Position numbers and translations under genes: made by a program. A stretch of 64,000 nt of DNA from Fodinibius sediminis (GTDB lineage Bacteria; Bacteroidota; Rhodothermia; Balneolales; Balneolaceae): contig NZ_FXTH01000010.1 in NCBI RefSeq assembly GCF_900182555.1, positions 62,001 to 126,000 on the forward strand, in the 5' to 3' direction. Within the stretch, counting starts at the first letter, position 1; each line of letters begins with the position of its first letter. Below, piece after piece: positions 56,386-64,000 of this stretch. A model generated the notes under the pieces. It saw only the letters and a program-made list of their open reading frames with translations, did no database searches and was not told the origin of the DNA.

Positions 56386-57531
56386 CTATTCCTCATTGCC
56401 ATGGACAGGCCCAGCACCCGGCGGGTACCGCTCCAGATAAATCAGGGAGTCGGCCTGCCTGTATTTCAGATCCATTGCAACTGAAAGAACATCCAATACT
56501 TTCGAGAGCGGTTTCTTTTTGAAGGCAGCTGTAAATTTATGATCCAGGAGCCCGGGGTCGGCTACCTTGAAATCACGATTATAATACAGTTCCAATCTCC
56601 GGATTACTTCCCTCAATGGGGTAGCTTCAAATATCAGGTTCCCGTCCACCCAGCCCAGGTGGTATTCCATTGAGGCTGCCCTGACAGGTGTGGTCGGCAA
56701 AGCTCCTTCCCTTACCGCAGTGTATTCGCCCTTCCGTACAACAACTTCATTCCTTGAGCTGGTCAAGGATACTGTATCTTTGTCCCCCGAATTTGGCTCA
56801 GCTGTAACCGCTACCCTGCCCTCTGCCACCACCACTTCCACATCCACTTTTTCTGAGTAGGCACTAATATTAAATTCAGTTCCCAAAACCCGTACACTGG
56901 CTTTCGCTGTATGTACAATAAAGGGTTCCGACTCATTCCTCGCTACATCAAAATAGGCCTCCCCCTCCAATTCTACCTCGCGTATAGCCTCTCTGAATTG
57001 CGGCGGATAACGCAGCATGCTTCCCGAATTCAGCACAACCCTCGTTCCATCCCCCAGTGTAAGATTCAGGCGTTGCCCTCGGCCAACCTCTACTTCTTCC
57101 ATGGCAGACGCAGGTGGTTCATTTCCTTTTTCCTCGGGCGCATAATAATGTGCTGCATACAGGATGCCGAACAGAAGAAGAAAGGCAGCAGCAGCACGGA
57201 ATACCCACGGCAGGTACGCATGCTTTTTTCTCGGATATAGGGTATCAAGAGATCCTGTCGGCTGTTCTTCTGCCCGGCCGGTGTTGTCAAGGCGATGAAT
57301 TTTCAGATGACTGGGGCGTGAAATACGCTCTGACAGCTTTGCCCATGCCTGATCTTCATTTTGCCAAAGATCCAAACGCCCTGCTATACGCCATGTCTCC
57401 TGTAGCTTCTCGAATTTTTCTTTATTCCCCCGGTCCTCCTTTATCCACTCCGCAACCCTTTCACGATCTCTCCAGGAACAATCCCCGGTAATGACGCGTA
57501 TGATCTCTTCTCTGCTTACGGGCTGATCCAT
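56386..57531 (-). CDS. FecR-family anti-sigma factor without adjacent sigma gene
   Basis: A 381-residue inner-membrane regulator. An N-terminal cytoplasmic domain (about 1-100) precedes a membrane segment at about 107-127, a FecR domain at about 145-250 (LGDGTRVVLNSG, VELEGEAYFDVARNE, VRVLGTEFNIS) and a C-terminal STN/DUF4974 domain at about 295-370 (FEATPLREVIRRLELYY, LSKVLDVLSVAMDLKYR). It should receive the signal from the STN domain of the SusC gene just downstream. No sigma gene lies upstream, where a sugar isomerase-like gene is found instead. Confidence 0.94.
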   Translation of the reverse strand: MDQPVSREEIIRVITGDCSWRDRERVAEWIKEDRGNKEKFEKLQETWRIAGRLDLWQNEDQAWAKLSERISRPSHLKIHRLDNTGRAEEQPTGSLDTLYPRKKHAYLPWVFRAAAAFLLLFGILYAAHYYAPEEKGNEPPASAMEEVEVGRGQRLNLTLGDGTRVVLNSGSMLRYPPQFREAIREVELEGEAYFDVARNESEPFIVHTAKASVRVLGTEFNISAYSEKVDVEVVVAEGRVAVTAEPNSGDKDTVSLTSSRNEVVVRKGEYTAVREGALPTTPVRAASMEYHLGWVDGNLIFEATPLREVIRRLELYYNRDFKVADPGLLDHKFTAAFKKKPLSKVLDVLSVAMDLKYRQADSLIYLERYPPGAGPVHGNEE

Positions 57532-57967
57532 CTTATGGCTCTGAAATGTTTATTATTTGATCATTCTTCTATTCGTACTATTATAACGGCTAAAAATGGG
57601 TATACCACTACAACCGAAAGCCGCTTATTGCACATTCACAGATAATAGCTGCCCGGCAGGTGGCAAAGTACGGATCATCCCATGTTACGCCTACCACCAA
57701 CGGAGGCAGAACCACGCGCCGCTTCCAAAGCTTCAGTACAGATCCTTCTCTCTTTTGCAGCAGGAAAAATATACCTAATACTATTGAAGAGGCAGTTTTC
57801 CGAACCAGCTATGGATATACAAACAGTACCAATTTTTCACCAACGTTTCCGGTCAACAACCCGTATCGTCCGTTATTTGCCCCTCTCCATACTGTTACAA
57901 TATCCCCTTGCAACATAAAAAAAGCCGCATCCCTCCGGGAAGAAGAGATGCGGCTCAATGGCACTTG
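57532..57967. other. Intergenic, 436 bp
   Basis: Contains the terminator of the isomerase-like gene at its right end (listed separately) and presumably the fecR promoter on its left. No sigma-factor remnant, RNA or ORF with a believable product was found. Confidence 0.5.
57921..57956 (-). terminator. Terminator downstream of the sugar isomerase-like gene
   Basis: A 9-bp stem AGCCGCATC/GATGCGGCT (57924-57932 and 57948-57956). On the minus strand it is followed by a T-run. It separates the isomerase-like gene from fecR. Confidence 0.85.
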
Positions 57968-58972
57968 TTATTCCTTCTCCGAGAAAGCGGAATCGAAGGC
58001 AGCTGAAGGCGGCGAGAAATCGATATCCTTCACATACTGGCAGGATTCTTCCGCACCGAACTCGCGGTCCATGCCACTGTCTTCCCACTCGATAGAGAGC
58101 GGCCCGCGGTAGCCGATGCGGTTCAGTGCCCGGATAACCCGGTCGAAGTCGATGTTGCCACGGCCGATGGAGACAAAGTCCCAGCAGCGGTCCTCATGGC
58201 CAAAATCCAGATGTCCGCCAAAGACGCCAGCCCGCTTGCGCTCGTCCGACCACCACACATCCTTCATATGGGCATGATAGATGCGCTCGCCAAACTCGAG
58301 GATAAACTGCACGTAATCCACCCCTTGATAGCCAAAATGGCTGGGATCGTAGTTGAAGCCGAAGGCCTCGCGCCCGTCCAGGGCATCAATGGCCTGCTGC
58401 GCCGAAGAGATGTCGAAAGCAATTTCTGTCGGGTGCACCTCCAGTCCAAAGCGCACGCCCACCTCATCAAACACATCCAGGATGGGGTTCCACCGGTCGG
58501 CAAAATCCTGGTAGCCGTCATCGATCATGCCCGGTGTGTTAGGTGGAAAGGAATACATTTTTGACCAGATCTTACTACCCGTGAAGCCGTTAACCACTTC
58601 CACGCCCAGTTTCGAAGCCGCGCGAGCCGTATCCTTCATCTCATCGGCAGCCCGCTGGCGCACGTCTTCCGGATCGCCGTCGCCCCATACGTGTTCGGGC
58701 ACGATCTCTTTGTGCCGTTCGTCAATGGGGTCACATACGGCCTGCCCCACCAGGTGATTGCTGATTGACCAGACCTTCAAATCATACTTTGCCAAAAGTT
58801 TCTTGCGCTCCTCACAGTATCCGTCTTCACTGAGTGCCTTCTGCACATTGAAGTGATCACCCCAGCAAGCGAGCTCCAGTCCGTCATAACCCCATGACGA
58901 TGCTTTTTCCGCTAACTCTTCCAGCGACATATCGGCCCATTGACCGGTAAATAGTGTTACAGGACGTGCCAT
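57968..58972 (-). CDS. Sugar phosphate isomerase/epimerase (xylose isomerase-like TIM barrel)
   Basis: A 334-residue cytosolic TIM-barrel enzyme of the AP endonuclease 2/xylose isomerase-like family. Ordered features are [14 protein letters not shown], a metal-binding Glu in GLEVHPTEI, Asp and His in [11 protein letters not shown], a His in [11 protein letters not shown], and a final Glu in LSIEWEDSG. These give the usual metal-site set for keto/aldose isomerases or 3-epimerases. No signal peptide is seen, so it works inside the cell, probably on the imported sugar or its product. It lies upstream of fecR behind a terminator, so it is not strictly in the same transcript. Confidence 0.9.
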   Translation of the reverse strand: MARPVTLFTGQWADMSLEELAEKASSWGYDGLELACWGDHFNVQKALSEDGYCEERKKLLAKYDLKVWSISNHLVGQAVCDPIDERHKEIVPEHVWGDGDPEDVRQRAADEMKDTARAASKLGVEVVNGFTGSKIWSKMYSFPPNTPGMIDDGYQDFADRWNPILDVFDEVGVRFGLEVHPTEIAFDISSAQQAIDALDGREAFGFNYDPSHFGYQGVDYVQFILEFGERIYHAHMKDVWWSDERKRAGVFGGHLDFGHEDRCWDFVSIGRGNIDFDRVIRALNRIGYRGPLSIEWEDSGMDREFGAEESCQYVKDIDFSPPSAAFDSAFSEKE

Positions 58973-59255
58973 AGTTGGTAACTTTATTTAGTTAATATTT
59001 TCTCTTATTGGAATGTGGTTAGTCTCGCCTATTTGCTGTAAAATGTCAACCCGGAATGCCGTTCTTTTGGGGAAACACAGCAAGACTATCGCTTCCGCTG
59101 AACCTGCGTGAAGATCTCAGACGAACCATTGGCCAGGGGATGGGATGTAAGGAAGAACTTTCTTTTCCGTGCTCAAAGCCTGAAATATGATAATGGATAG
59201 GCCCCGTACAGTACATTAGAGGGGATCAGCAACCTTATGGTTCGTCGCCAAGCAA

Positions 59256-59295
59256 AAAATCCCTGACCAGCCGTTTACGACTACTCAGGGATTTT
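59256..59295 (-). terminator. Terminator downstream of tRNA-Met
   Basis: An 11-bp stem AAAATCCCTGA/TCAGGGATTTT (59256-59266 and 59285-59295) with an 18-base loop, ending in a T-run on the minus strand just past the tRNA 3' end. Confidence 0.82.
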
Positions 59296-59301
59296 CCATT
59301 G

Positions 59302-59375
59302 TAGCGTGGGGCGGAATCGAACCGCCGACCTCCGGGTTATGAATCCGACGCTCTCACCAACTGAGCTACCACGCC
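59302..59375 (-). tRNA. tRNA-Met (CAT anticodon, elongator-like)
   Basis: A 74-base tRNA on the minus strand. The acceptor stem GGCGTGG pairs with CCACGCT with one G-U at the first pair, so it lacks the C-A mismatch of initiator tRNA. The anticodon loop TTCATAA gives CAT. The T-arm GGCGGTTCGATTCCGCC is perfect. The 3' CCA is not encoded. One A-C mismatch closes the anticodon stem. A tRNA-Ile with modified CAT anticodon is a less likely alternative. Confidence 0.92.
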
Positions 59376-59550
59376 ATCGCGATCAAGAGTTGCCAAATAT
59401 AAGGCATTTGAAAATAAATATTAAGTCTTTTTGCGATCTTTTTCGCATGACGACCACTTCTTTTTTTGAGGCTCTTCAATTTCATCTTATTTTTAGCATT
59501 TACATTTCAACACAGCTAAACCTTATTTCAACCAGCGCATAAACATTCTC

Positions 59551-61017
59551 ATGGCTAAAAAAATCACTTCTAAATCTGAAGATTTTTCACAGTGGTATCA
59601 AGATGTAATCCGGGAGGCCAAGCTGGCCGACCACTCCCCCGTTCGCGGCAGCATGGTTATCCGACCCAACGGGTTTGCGCTCTGGGAAAATATGAAGGAG
59701 GCCCTCGACCAGATGTTCAAAGATACCGGCCACGAGAATGCCTATTTTCCTCTTTTTATCCCCAAATCGTTCCTCTCCAAAGAAGCTCAGCACGTGGAAG
59801 GCTTTGCCAAGGAGTGTGCGGTGGTAACTCACAGCCGGCTCAAAAGCGCCAACGGCGGCGTGGAAGTGGACCCTGAGTCGAAGCTGGAAGAAGAGCTGAT
59901 TGTCCGTCCCACCTCAGAAACCATCATCTGGGACTCCTACCGAAACTGGATCCAGTCGTACCGCGACCTGCCCATCCTCATCAACCAGTGGGCCAATGTG
60001 GTACGCTGGGAGATGCGCACGCGGCTGTTCCTGCGGACGATGGAATTCCTGTGGCAGGAGGGCCATACGGCCCACGCCACCAAAGAGGAGGCAGTAGAAG
60101 AAACTCGCAGAATGTTGGAAGTATACCGTACCTTTGCCGAAGAATTCATGGCCATGCCGGTAATCACCGGGGTCAAAACAGAGTCAGAACGCTTTGCCGG
60201 TGCCGTCGACACCTATTGTATTGAAACGCTGCTGCAGGACAACAAGGCCCTGCAGGCAGGCACCTCACACTTCCTCGGCCAGAATTTTGCCAAAGCCTTT
60301 GACGTTAAGTTCCAGAGTTCCGAGGGCCAGCACGAATATGTGTGGGCTACCAGCTGGGGCGTCTCCACCCGGCTGATCGGGGGACTTATTATGACGCATT
60401 CCGACGACCAGGGCCTGATCATCCCGCCGAAGCTGGCTCCCAGTCAGGTGGTTATAGTCCCCATCTGGAAGAGTGAGGAAGAAAAAACCGGGGTGCTCGA
60501 CTACTGCGGGGAAATCATCAAGGAGCTCAAAGAACTGAACGTGCGGGTGAAACTGGACGACCGCGAGAACATGAGCCCCGGCTGGAAGTTCAACGAACAT
60601 GAGGCCGCCGGCATCCCGGTACGGCTCACAATCGGTCCCCGAGACCTGAAGAACAACAACGCTGAGCTCGCCCGCCGCGATACCGGCAACAAAGAAATTA
60701 CCGACCGCCAAGGCCTGGCCCGGAAAGTCGCTGACCTGCTCACCACCATCCAGGATGAGCTTTTTGAAGCAGCACAGAACCGGATCGAGTCCAATACCCA
60801 TTCTGTGGATTCCTACGAGTCATTTAAAGAGATCATTGAAAACGAGGGTGGCTTTGTCTACGCACACTGGGACGGCACCGCCGAGACGGAAGAAAAGATA
60901 AAAGAAGAAACCAAGGCTACCATTCGCTGCATTCCCCTGGAAGAAGGCGAGGAGGGCGAATGCATGGTAACCGGCAAGCCTTCCAGGCAAAAAGTACTTT
61001 TTGCCCGGGCATATTAA
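59551..61017 (+). CDS. proS: Prolyl-tRNA synthetase, eukaryote/archaeal-like type
   Basis: Charges tRNA-Pro, class II. The 488-residue enzyme is of the short eukaryotic/archaeal-like type, without the bacterial editing insertion: it goes from the N-terminal [19 protein letters not shown] straight to [32 protein letters not shown] and the motif 2 region [24 protein letters not shown]. The C-terminal anticodon domain and zinc-like tail are present ([15 protein letters not shown]). This type is common in Bacteroidetes. The gene starts a plus-strand run with the next three genes. Confidence 0.97.
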   Translation: MAKKITSKSEDFSQWYQDVIREAKLADHSPVRGSMVIRPNGFALWENMKEALDQMFKDTGHENAYFPLFIPKSFLSKEAQHVEGFAKECAVVTHSRLKSANGGVEVDPESKLEEELIVRPTSETIIWDSYRNWIQSYRDLPILINQWANVVRWEMRTRLFLRTMEFLWQEGHTAHATKEEAVEETRRMLEVYRTFAEEFMAMPVITGVKTESERFAGAVDTYCIETLLQDNKALQAGTSHFLGQNFAKAFDVKFQSSEGQHEYVWATSWGVSTRLIGGLIMTHSDDQGLIIPPKLAPSQVVIVPIWKSEEEKTGVLDYCGEIIKELKELNVRVKLDDRENMSPGWKFNEHEAAGIPVRLTIGPRDLKNNNAELARRDTGNKEITDRQGLARKVADLLTTIQDELFEAAQNRIESNTHSVDSYESFKEIIENEGGFVYAHWDGTAETEEKIKEETKATIRCIPLEEGEEGECMVTGKPSRQKVLFARAY

Positions 61018-61035
61018 GAAAAAAGAGAGGACGCA

Positions 61036-61710
61036 TTGGATCGGATATCAGTGGATAAAAGTGGTAAGGCGCCTCATCGCAGCGGGTACGGCGCGGCCCG
61101 GCTGATCTCTGACCTGATGAATCCCTTGCTGTTTCCTCCAGTCATGCTGGCGGTTACCGGCTGGTTACTTGGTCTTTCAACGGTCGCCATCGGCTCCCTG
61201 TTTGGCTTTGCCCTTCTTTTCTATTCCTTCATACCGCTGGCCAGCACCCTGTACCTGTACCGTTCCAAGCGAATCCGCTCGCTCGACCTACCGGACCGGA
61301 AAACCAGGAACCCGCTCTATCTGTGTTCGATCCTCAGCGCCCTTGCTGCTGTTGCTCTCAGCTTGGCAGCGGGTGTCCTCATCCCCACGGGTGTGCTGGT
61401 AATTACCATGGTGTACCTCCTGAACCTCATTGCCGGCTACCTCATCAATCTGCGTTGGAAGATGAGCATGCATGCCGCCGGCCTGGCCACTTCCGGAGCC
61501 ATCCTTTTCTGCTTCTCCCTGCTCCCGTTCTACCCCTTTTCCCTCACCGCTGGTATTTTATCCTTAATAATCCTTTTGCTACTTTTACCTGTAACGATCT
61601 GGGCACGGTACCGCCTGAGTGTCCACTCGCTGCCCGAACTGTTTGGAGGCACAGCAGCCGGCCTGCTGTTAACTACAATTGAATTGGTTCTGCTCAACAA
61701 CCTGTGGTGA
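61036..61710 (+). CDS. PAP2-like membrane protein
   Basis: A 224-residue membrane protein with about six helices. The start is a TTG at 61036 with GAGAGGA a few bases upstream, so it is probably real. The region WKMSMHAAG and the later RYRLSVHSLPELFGGTAAG resemble a divergent PAP2 phosphatase, but the canonical KxxxxxxRP, PSGH and SRxxxxxHxxxD residues are not complete, so catalysis is uncertain. It is 18 bases after proS and 4 bases before the NAD(P)HX repair gene, so it is in that transcript. Confidence 0.7.
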   Translation: MDRISVDKSGKAPHRSGYGAARLISDLMNPLLFPPVMLAVTGWLLGLSTVAIGSLFGFALLFYSFIPLASTLYLYRSKRIRSLDLPDRKTRNPLYLCSILSALAAVALSLAAGVLIPTGVLVITMVYLLNLIAGYLINLRWKMSMHAAGLATSGAILFCFSLLPFYPFSLTAGILSLIILLLLLPVTIWARYRLSVHSLPELFGGTAAGLLLTTIELVLLNNLW

Positions 61711-61714
61711 TATC

Positions 61715-63223
61715 ATGCTGAATGCTACCCTGCCGCACTACCTGTTTACTGCATCCCAAAGCCGGGAGATTGACCGGCGCACCATTGAAGAAACCGGTAT
61801 GGACGGCTTTACACTGATGGAGATCGCAGGCTTATCGGCTGCCAAACACCTGCTCGGCAGCGATATTAACCTCTCCCATGGCGTGTACCTGTGTGGAAAA
61901 GGCAATAATGGCGGTGATGCCATGGTGGTGGCCCGCTACCTCCTCCAGAACGAGATTGCAGCCACCCTCGTTTTCCTGAGTGGAACCGACAACCTCTCCC
62001 CCGACGCCCAGCGAAACCTCGAACTGCTGCAGCAATTCGACGATCATCATCGTATTGAGGTGTACGAAAGCTGGGACACCCTTGAACAGACAGAGCATTG
62101 GGACTTTATTATTGACGGCATGCTGGGCACCGGCCTCGACAGCAACCTGCGTGGTGATTACCTGGAGGCCGTTCACTGGGCCAACGAACAGGACCTACCG
62201 GTAGCTTCCATGGACATTCCGACGGGTCTGCATGCCGATACAGGACAGCTGATGGGGGCCTGCATCGAAGCTGACTATACCTTTGCTTTCGGGGGACGCA
62301 AACAGGGACTCTATTTGGAAGAGGGGCCCTTTCAAACCGGTTCCGTCCTCTACTGTGAACTTCCATTTCCCAATTCATATAAAGCACGCTGCGATACCTT
62401 TCTGCTCGATGAATCCTGGGTTTCCCTGGAACAGGCGCGCCCGGGCCGACACAAATACGCCTCCGGCGTACTCTATCTCATTGCCGGCTCCGAAGGACTT
62501 ACCGGTGCCGCCATGCTGGCGGCACGCAGTGCCTGGGCCGAGGGACTCGGGGCTGTAATCCTGGTTTGTCCCCGTGGACTGCTGCCTGTTTACGAGATCG
62601 GTCTTCCCTCCATCATCAAAAAAGCTGTCGGCAATAAATCCGATGATTTTTTCAAACCGGACCACCTGCCCGAGGTGCTGGACATCCTCGAGGAAAAAGA
62701 GGGAGCCGTATTGCTTGGGCCGGGCATCGGGCGACAGGACGATACGGTTGCCTTCATAAACCGGTTTCTCCCGCGCAATCCCCGGAATACCGTCATCGAT
62801 GCCGACGGGCTCTGGGCCCTTGCACAGTGGGAGCAGTGGGAGAAACCCCGCGGCAGCCAGTGGATATTGACTCCCCATCCGGGCGAGCTGTCGCGTTTTT
62901 CTGATAAGCCGATTAAATCAGATGCCCATCGCCTTCATTTTGTCCGGAACTTTTCATCGCGCCGGCAATTGACTATACTTTCGAAAGGGATGCCCGGAAT
63001 TATCGGAACGTCATCAGGAGAATGCTATTTAACCAACTATGATACCCGGTATTTTTCCCGCGCCGGCAGCGGCGACGTCTTAGCCGGCAAAGTCGGGGCT
63101 TCCCTGGCACGCGGCCGTGCACCGGATGCCAGCTGTGCCGAAGGGCTGCTTAGAGGCAAGAAAAAACTGGATCACTACTTAACGAACGCAGACGATTTAC
63201 CAGAACCGAGAGATTTTATATGA
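61715..63223 (+). CDS. nnr: Bifunctional NAD(P)HX epimerase/dehydratase
   Basis: Repairs hydrated NADH and NADPH in the cytosol. The N-terminal epimerase part (about 1-215) has DRRTIEETGMDGFTLME, the GKGNNGGDAMVVARYL loop and the DGMLGTGLDSNLRGDY region. The C-terminal ADP-dependent dehydratase part has the motifs AVLLGPGIGRQ, VIDADGLWAL, TPHPGEL and AGSGDVLAGKVG. I place the start at 61715 (502 residues); the longer frame from 61679 would overlap the preceding gene by 32 bases. The VanZ-like gene overlaps its stop by 4 bases (ATGA). Confidence 0.93.
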   Translation: MLNATLPHYLFTASQSREIDRRTIEETGMDGFTLMEIAGLSAAKHLLGSDINLSHGVYLCGKGNNGGDAMVVARYLLQNEIAATLVFLSGTDNLSPDAQRNLELLQQFDDHHRIEVYESWDTLEQTEHWDFIIDGMLGTGLDSNLRGDYLEAVHWANEQDLPVASMDIPTGLHADTGQLMGACIEADYTFAFGGRKQGLYLEEGPFQTGSVLYCELPFPNSYKARCDTFLLDESWVSLEQARPGRHKYASGVLYLIAGSEGLTGAAMLAARSAWAEGLGAVILVCPRGLLPVYEIGLPSIIKKAVGNKSDDFFKPDHLPEVLDILEEKEGAVLLGPGIGRQDDTVAFINRFLPRNPRNTVIDADGLWALAQWEQWEKPRGSQWILTPHPGELSRFSDKPIKSDAHRLHFVRNFSSRRQLTILSKGMPGIIGTSSGECYLTNYDTRYFSRAGSGDVLAGKVGASLARGRAPDASCAEGLLRGKKKLDHYLTNADDLPEPRDFI

Positions 63224-63615
63224 ATTCCAACCCTTTCTATTCCTTCCTGTCGGACCGCAGCTACCTGTTGACGTCTGCTATTGCCATCTTAACAATTGTA
63301 ACCCTGCTCTTGACCCTTCTGCCCGCAGAAACGTTTTCACAGAACGAAATCTGGAGCTATGACAAGGTTGGCCACCTGCTAATCTTCGGCACCTGGACCC
63401 TGCTGCTCGGCCTCAACCATAGCATCAGCCGGGCGGGCAACACGAATTTATGGATCATCTTCCTGCTCGGTATTTCCTTCGGCATTATCATCGAGATCCT
63501 GCAATACAGCCTGCCCAGCCTCAACCGCCATGCGGATGTTTATGATGTCGTATTCGATACGATTGGCTGCCTGCTCGCCCTCGGCGTGCTGAAAATAATC
63601 ATTCCCAAAAAATAA
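63220..63615 (+). CDS. VanZ-like family membrane protein
   Basis: A 131-residue protein with about four membrane segments. The family pattern is YDKVGHLLIFGTWTLLLGL (with the conserved D-K-x-x-H) and later GIIIEILQYSLPSLNRHADVYDVVFDTIGCLLAL. VanZ-like proteins have no settled role in non-resistant bacteria. The start codon overlaps the stop of the NAD(P)HX repair gene, so they are translationally coupled. Confidence 0.9.
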   Translation: MNSNPFYSFLSDRSYLLTSAIAILTIVTLLLTLLPAETFSQNEIWSYDKVGHLLIFGTWTLLLGLNHSISRAGNTNLWIIFLLGISFGIIIEILQYSLPSLNRHADVYDVVFDTIGCLLALGVLKIIIPKK

Positions 63616-63686
63616 ATTACTCTTTCTTGATTCCCTTCATAATACATTTTTACTTACTATTAATTTAGTATTAATAAGTTAATATT

Positions 63687-64000
63687 ATGATTGTATACCG
63701 AAAAGAACCATCTATCGTCCTGAAAACCATTATACTATCTTCCTGCAGGTAGCCTCCATAATCATCCTCCTGGGTTTCATCTTCATTGCCAGCATGGATA
63801 TCAGGTCAAGCCGGCAGGAGGCAAATCTTGTCCAGGAGCAGGAAATAGTACAGATGGGGGGGAGATCGTCCAGACCCGCCAGTCCGAAAATACTGGTGGA
63901 AGTGCCCGACGATGATATTATCGAGGGCCGGGCGATCAACCTTGATGCGGCTCTCAGTCTGAATGAACCCCTCGAAATGCCCCCTCTGCTGGAGAAGAGG
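63687..64000 (+). pseudogene. TonB-like energy transducer, frameshifted and cut by the window edge
   Basis: This looks like the start of an inner-membrane TonB protein in broken frames. From the ATG at 63687 the frame reads MIVYRKEPSIVLKT and stops at 63750-63752. The next frame, from about 63731, continues YTIFLQVASIIILLGFIF (membrane anchor) and then MDIRSSRQEANLVQEQEIVQM. A run of seven G (63856-63862) then moves the sensible reading to a third frame (EIVQTRQSE), which returns near 63890 to VEVPDDDIIEG and the Leu/Pro-rich LEMPP. Two or three indels, one at a homopolymer, would explain it. It may be a decayed gene or sequencing error; the 3' part is not in the window. Confidence 0.6.

Noticed and set aside
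59306-59542. 78-codon frame starting MGRNRTADLRVMNPTLS
   Set aside because: This is the reverse complement of tRNA-Met translated, a well-known annotation artefact.

Overview
The window looks like a chromosomal segment of a Gram-negative member of the Bacteroidota/Balneolota (Rhodothermota) lineage, most like the Balneolales. This rests on gene content: two SusC/RagA TonB-linked receptors with N-terminal STN domains, a SusD lipoprotein, FecR anti-sigma factors with ECF sigma factors, paired CRTAC1 (FG-GAP/VCBS plus ASPIC-UnbV) proteins, a VC_2705-type symporter with its DUF4212 subunit, and many predicted lipoproteins. The genus-level placement is inference. No insertion sequence, CRISPR array or rRNA was seen. 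There is one tRNA gene (Met, CAT anticodon).

Layout. (1) 1-5353, minus strand: an AT-rich cell-surface signalling cassette, ECF sigma, then FecR, then SusC; the SusC gene runs off the left edge. (2) 5.9-32.4 kb: mostly housekeeping and physiology: an NSS-family sodium-coupled transporter, a lytic transglycosylase, a beta-propeller lipoprotein, groES-groEL, rsmA, alanine dehydrogenase, an acetate module (acs with a sodium/solute symporter and DUF4212 partner), a TlpA-like lipoprotein, a GH3 hexosaminidase lipoprotein, YihY, DinB, a TetR-AarF pair, bacilliredoxin, superoxide dismutase, soluble transhydrogenase, a DUF429 protein and aspS. (3) 32.8-59.0 kb: an accessory carbohydrate locus, almost all on the minus strand. 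In transcription order it has a sugar isomerase-like TIM barrel, FecR, SusC, SusD, a small stand-alone plug-like protein, a CRTAC1 protein, (a second CRTAC1 protein on the plus strand), an AGE-type lipoprotein, a Tat-exported enolase-superfamily enzyme, an exported RraA-family protein, a second Tat-exported enolase-superfamily enzyme, a second AGE-type lipoprotein, a PQQ dehydrogenase with a built-in cytochrome c, and an ECF sigma factor. (4) 59.3-64.0 kb: tRNA-Met, then a plus-strand run of proS, a PAP2-like membrane protein, a bifunctional NAD(P)HX repair enzyme, a VanZ-like protein and a frameshifted tonB-like gene cut by the right edge.

The most interesting part is region 3. The enzymes between 33.5 and 42.9 kb almost all carry export signals (lipoboxes, Tat signals, Sec signals). 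Together they would suit extracytoplasmic handling of a sugar: epimerisation or isomerisation (AGE family), oxidation to a lactone or acid with electrons passed to cytochrome c (PQQ dehydrogenase), dehydration of the sugar acid (enolase superfamily), and an RraA-type aldolase or decarboxylase step. Import would be by the SusCD pair. This reading is inference from family membership and export signals; the substrate cannot be told from sequence. Control also looks unusual: the FecR of this locus has no adjacent sigma gene, and the only sigma gene lies about 23 kb away at the other end of the cluster.
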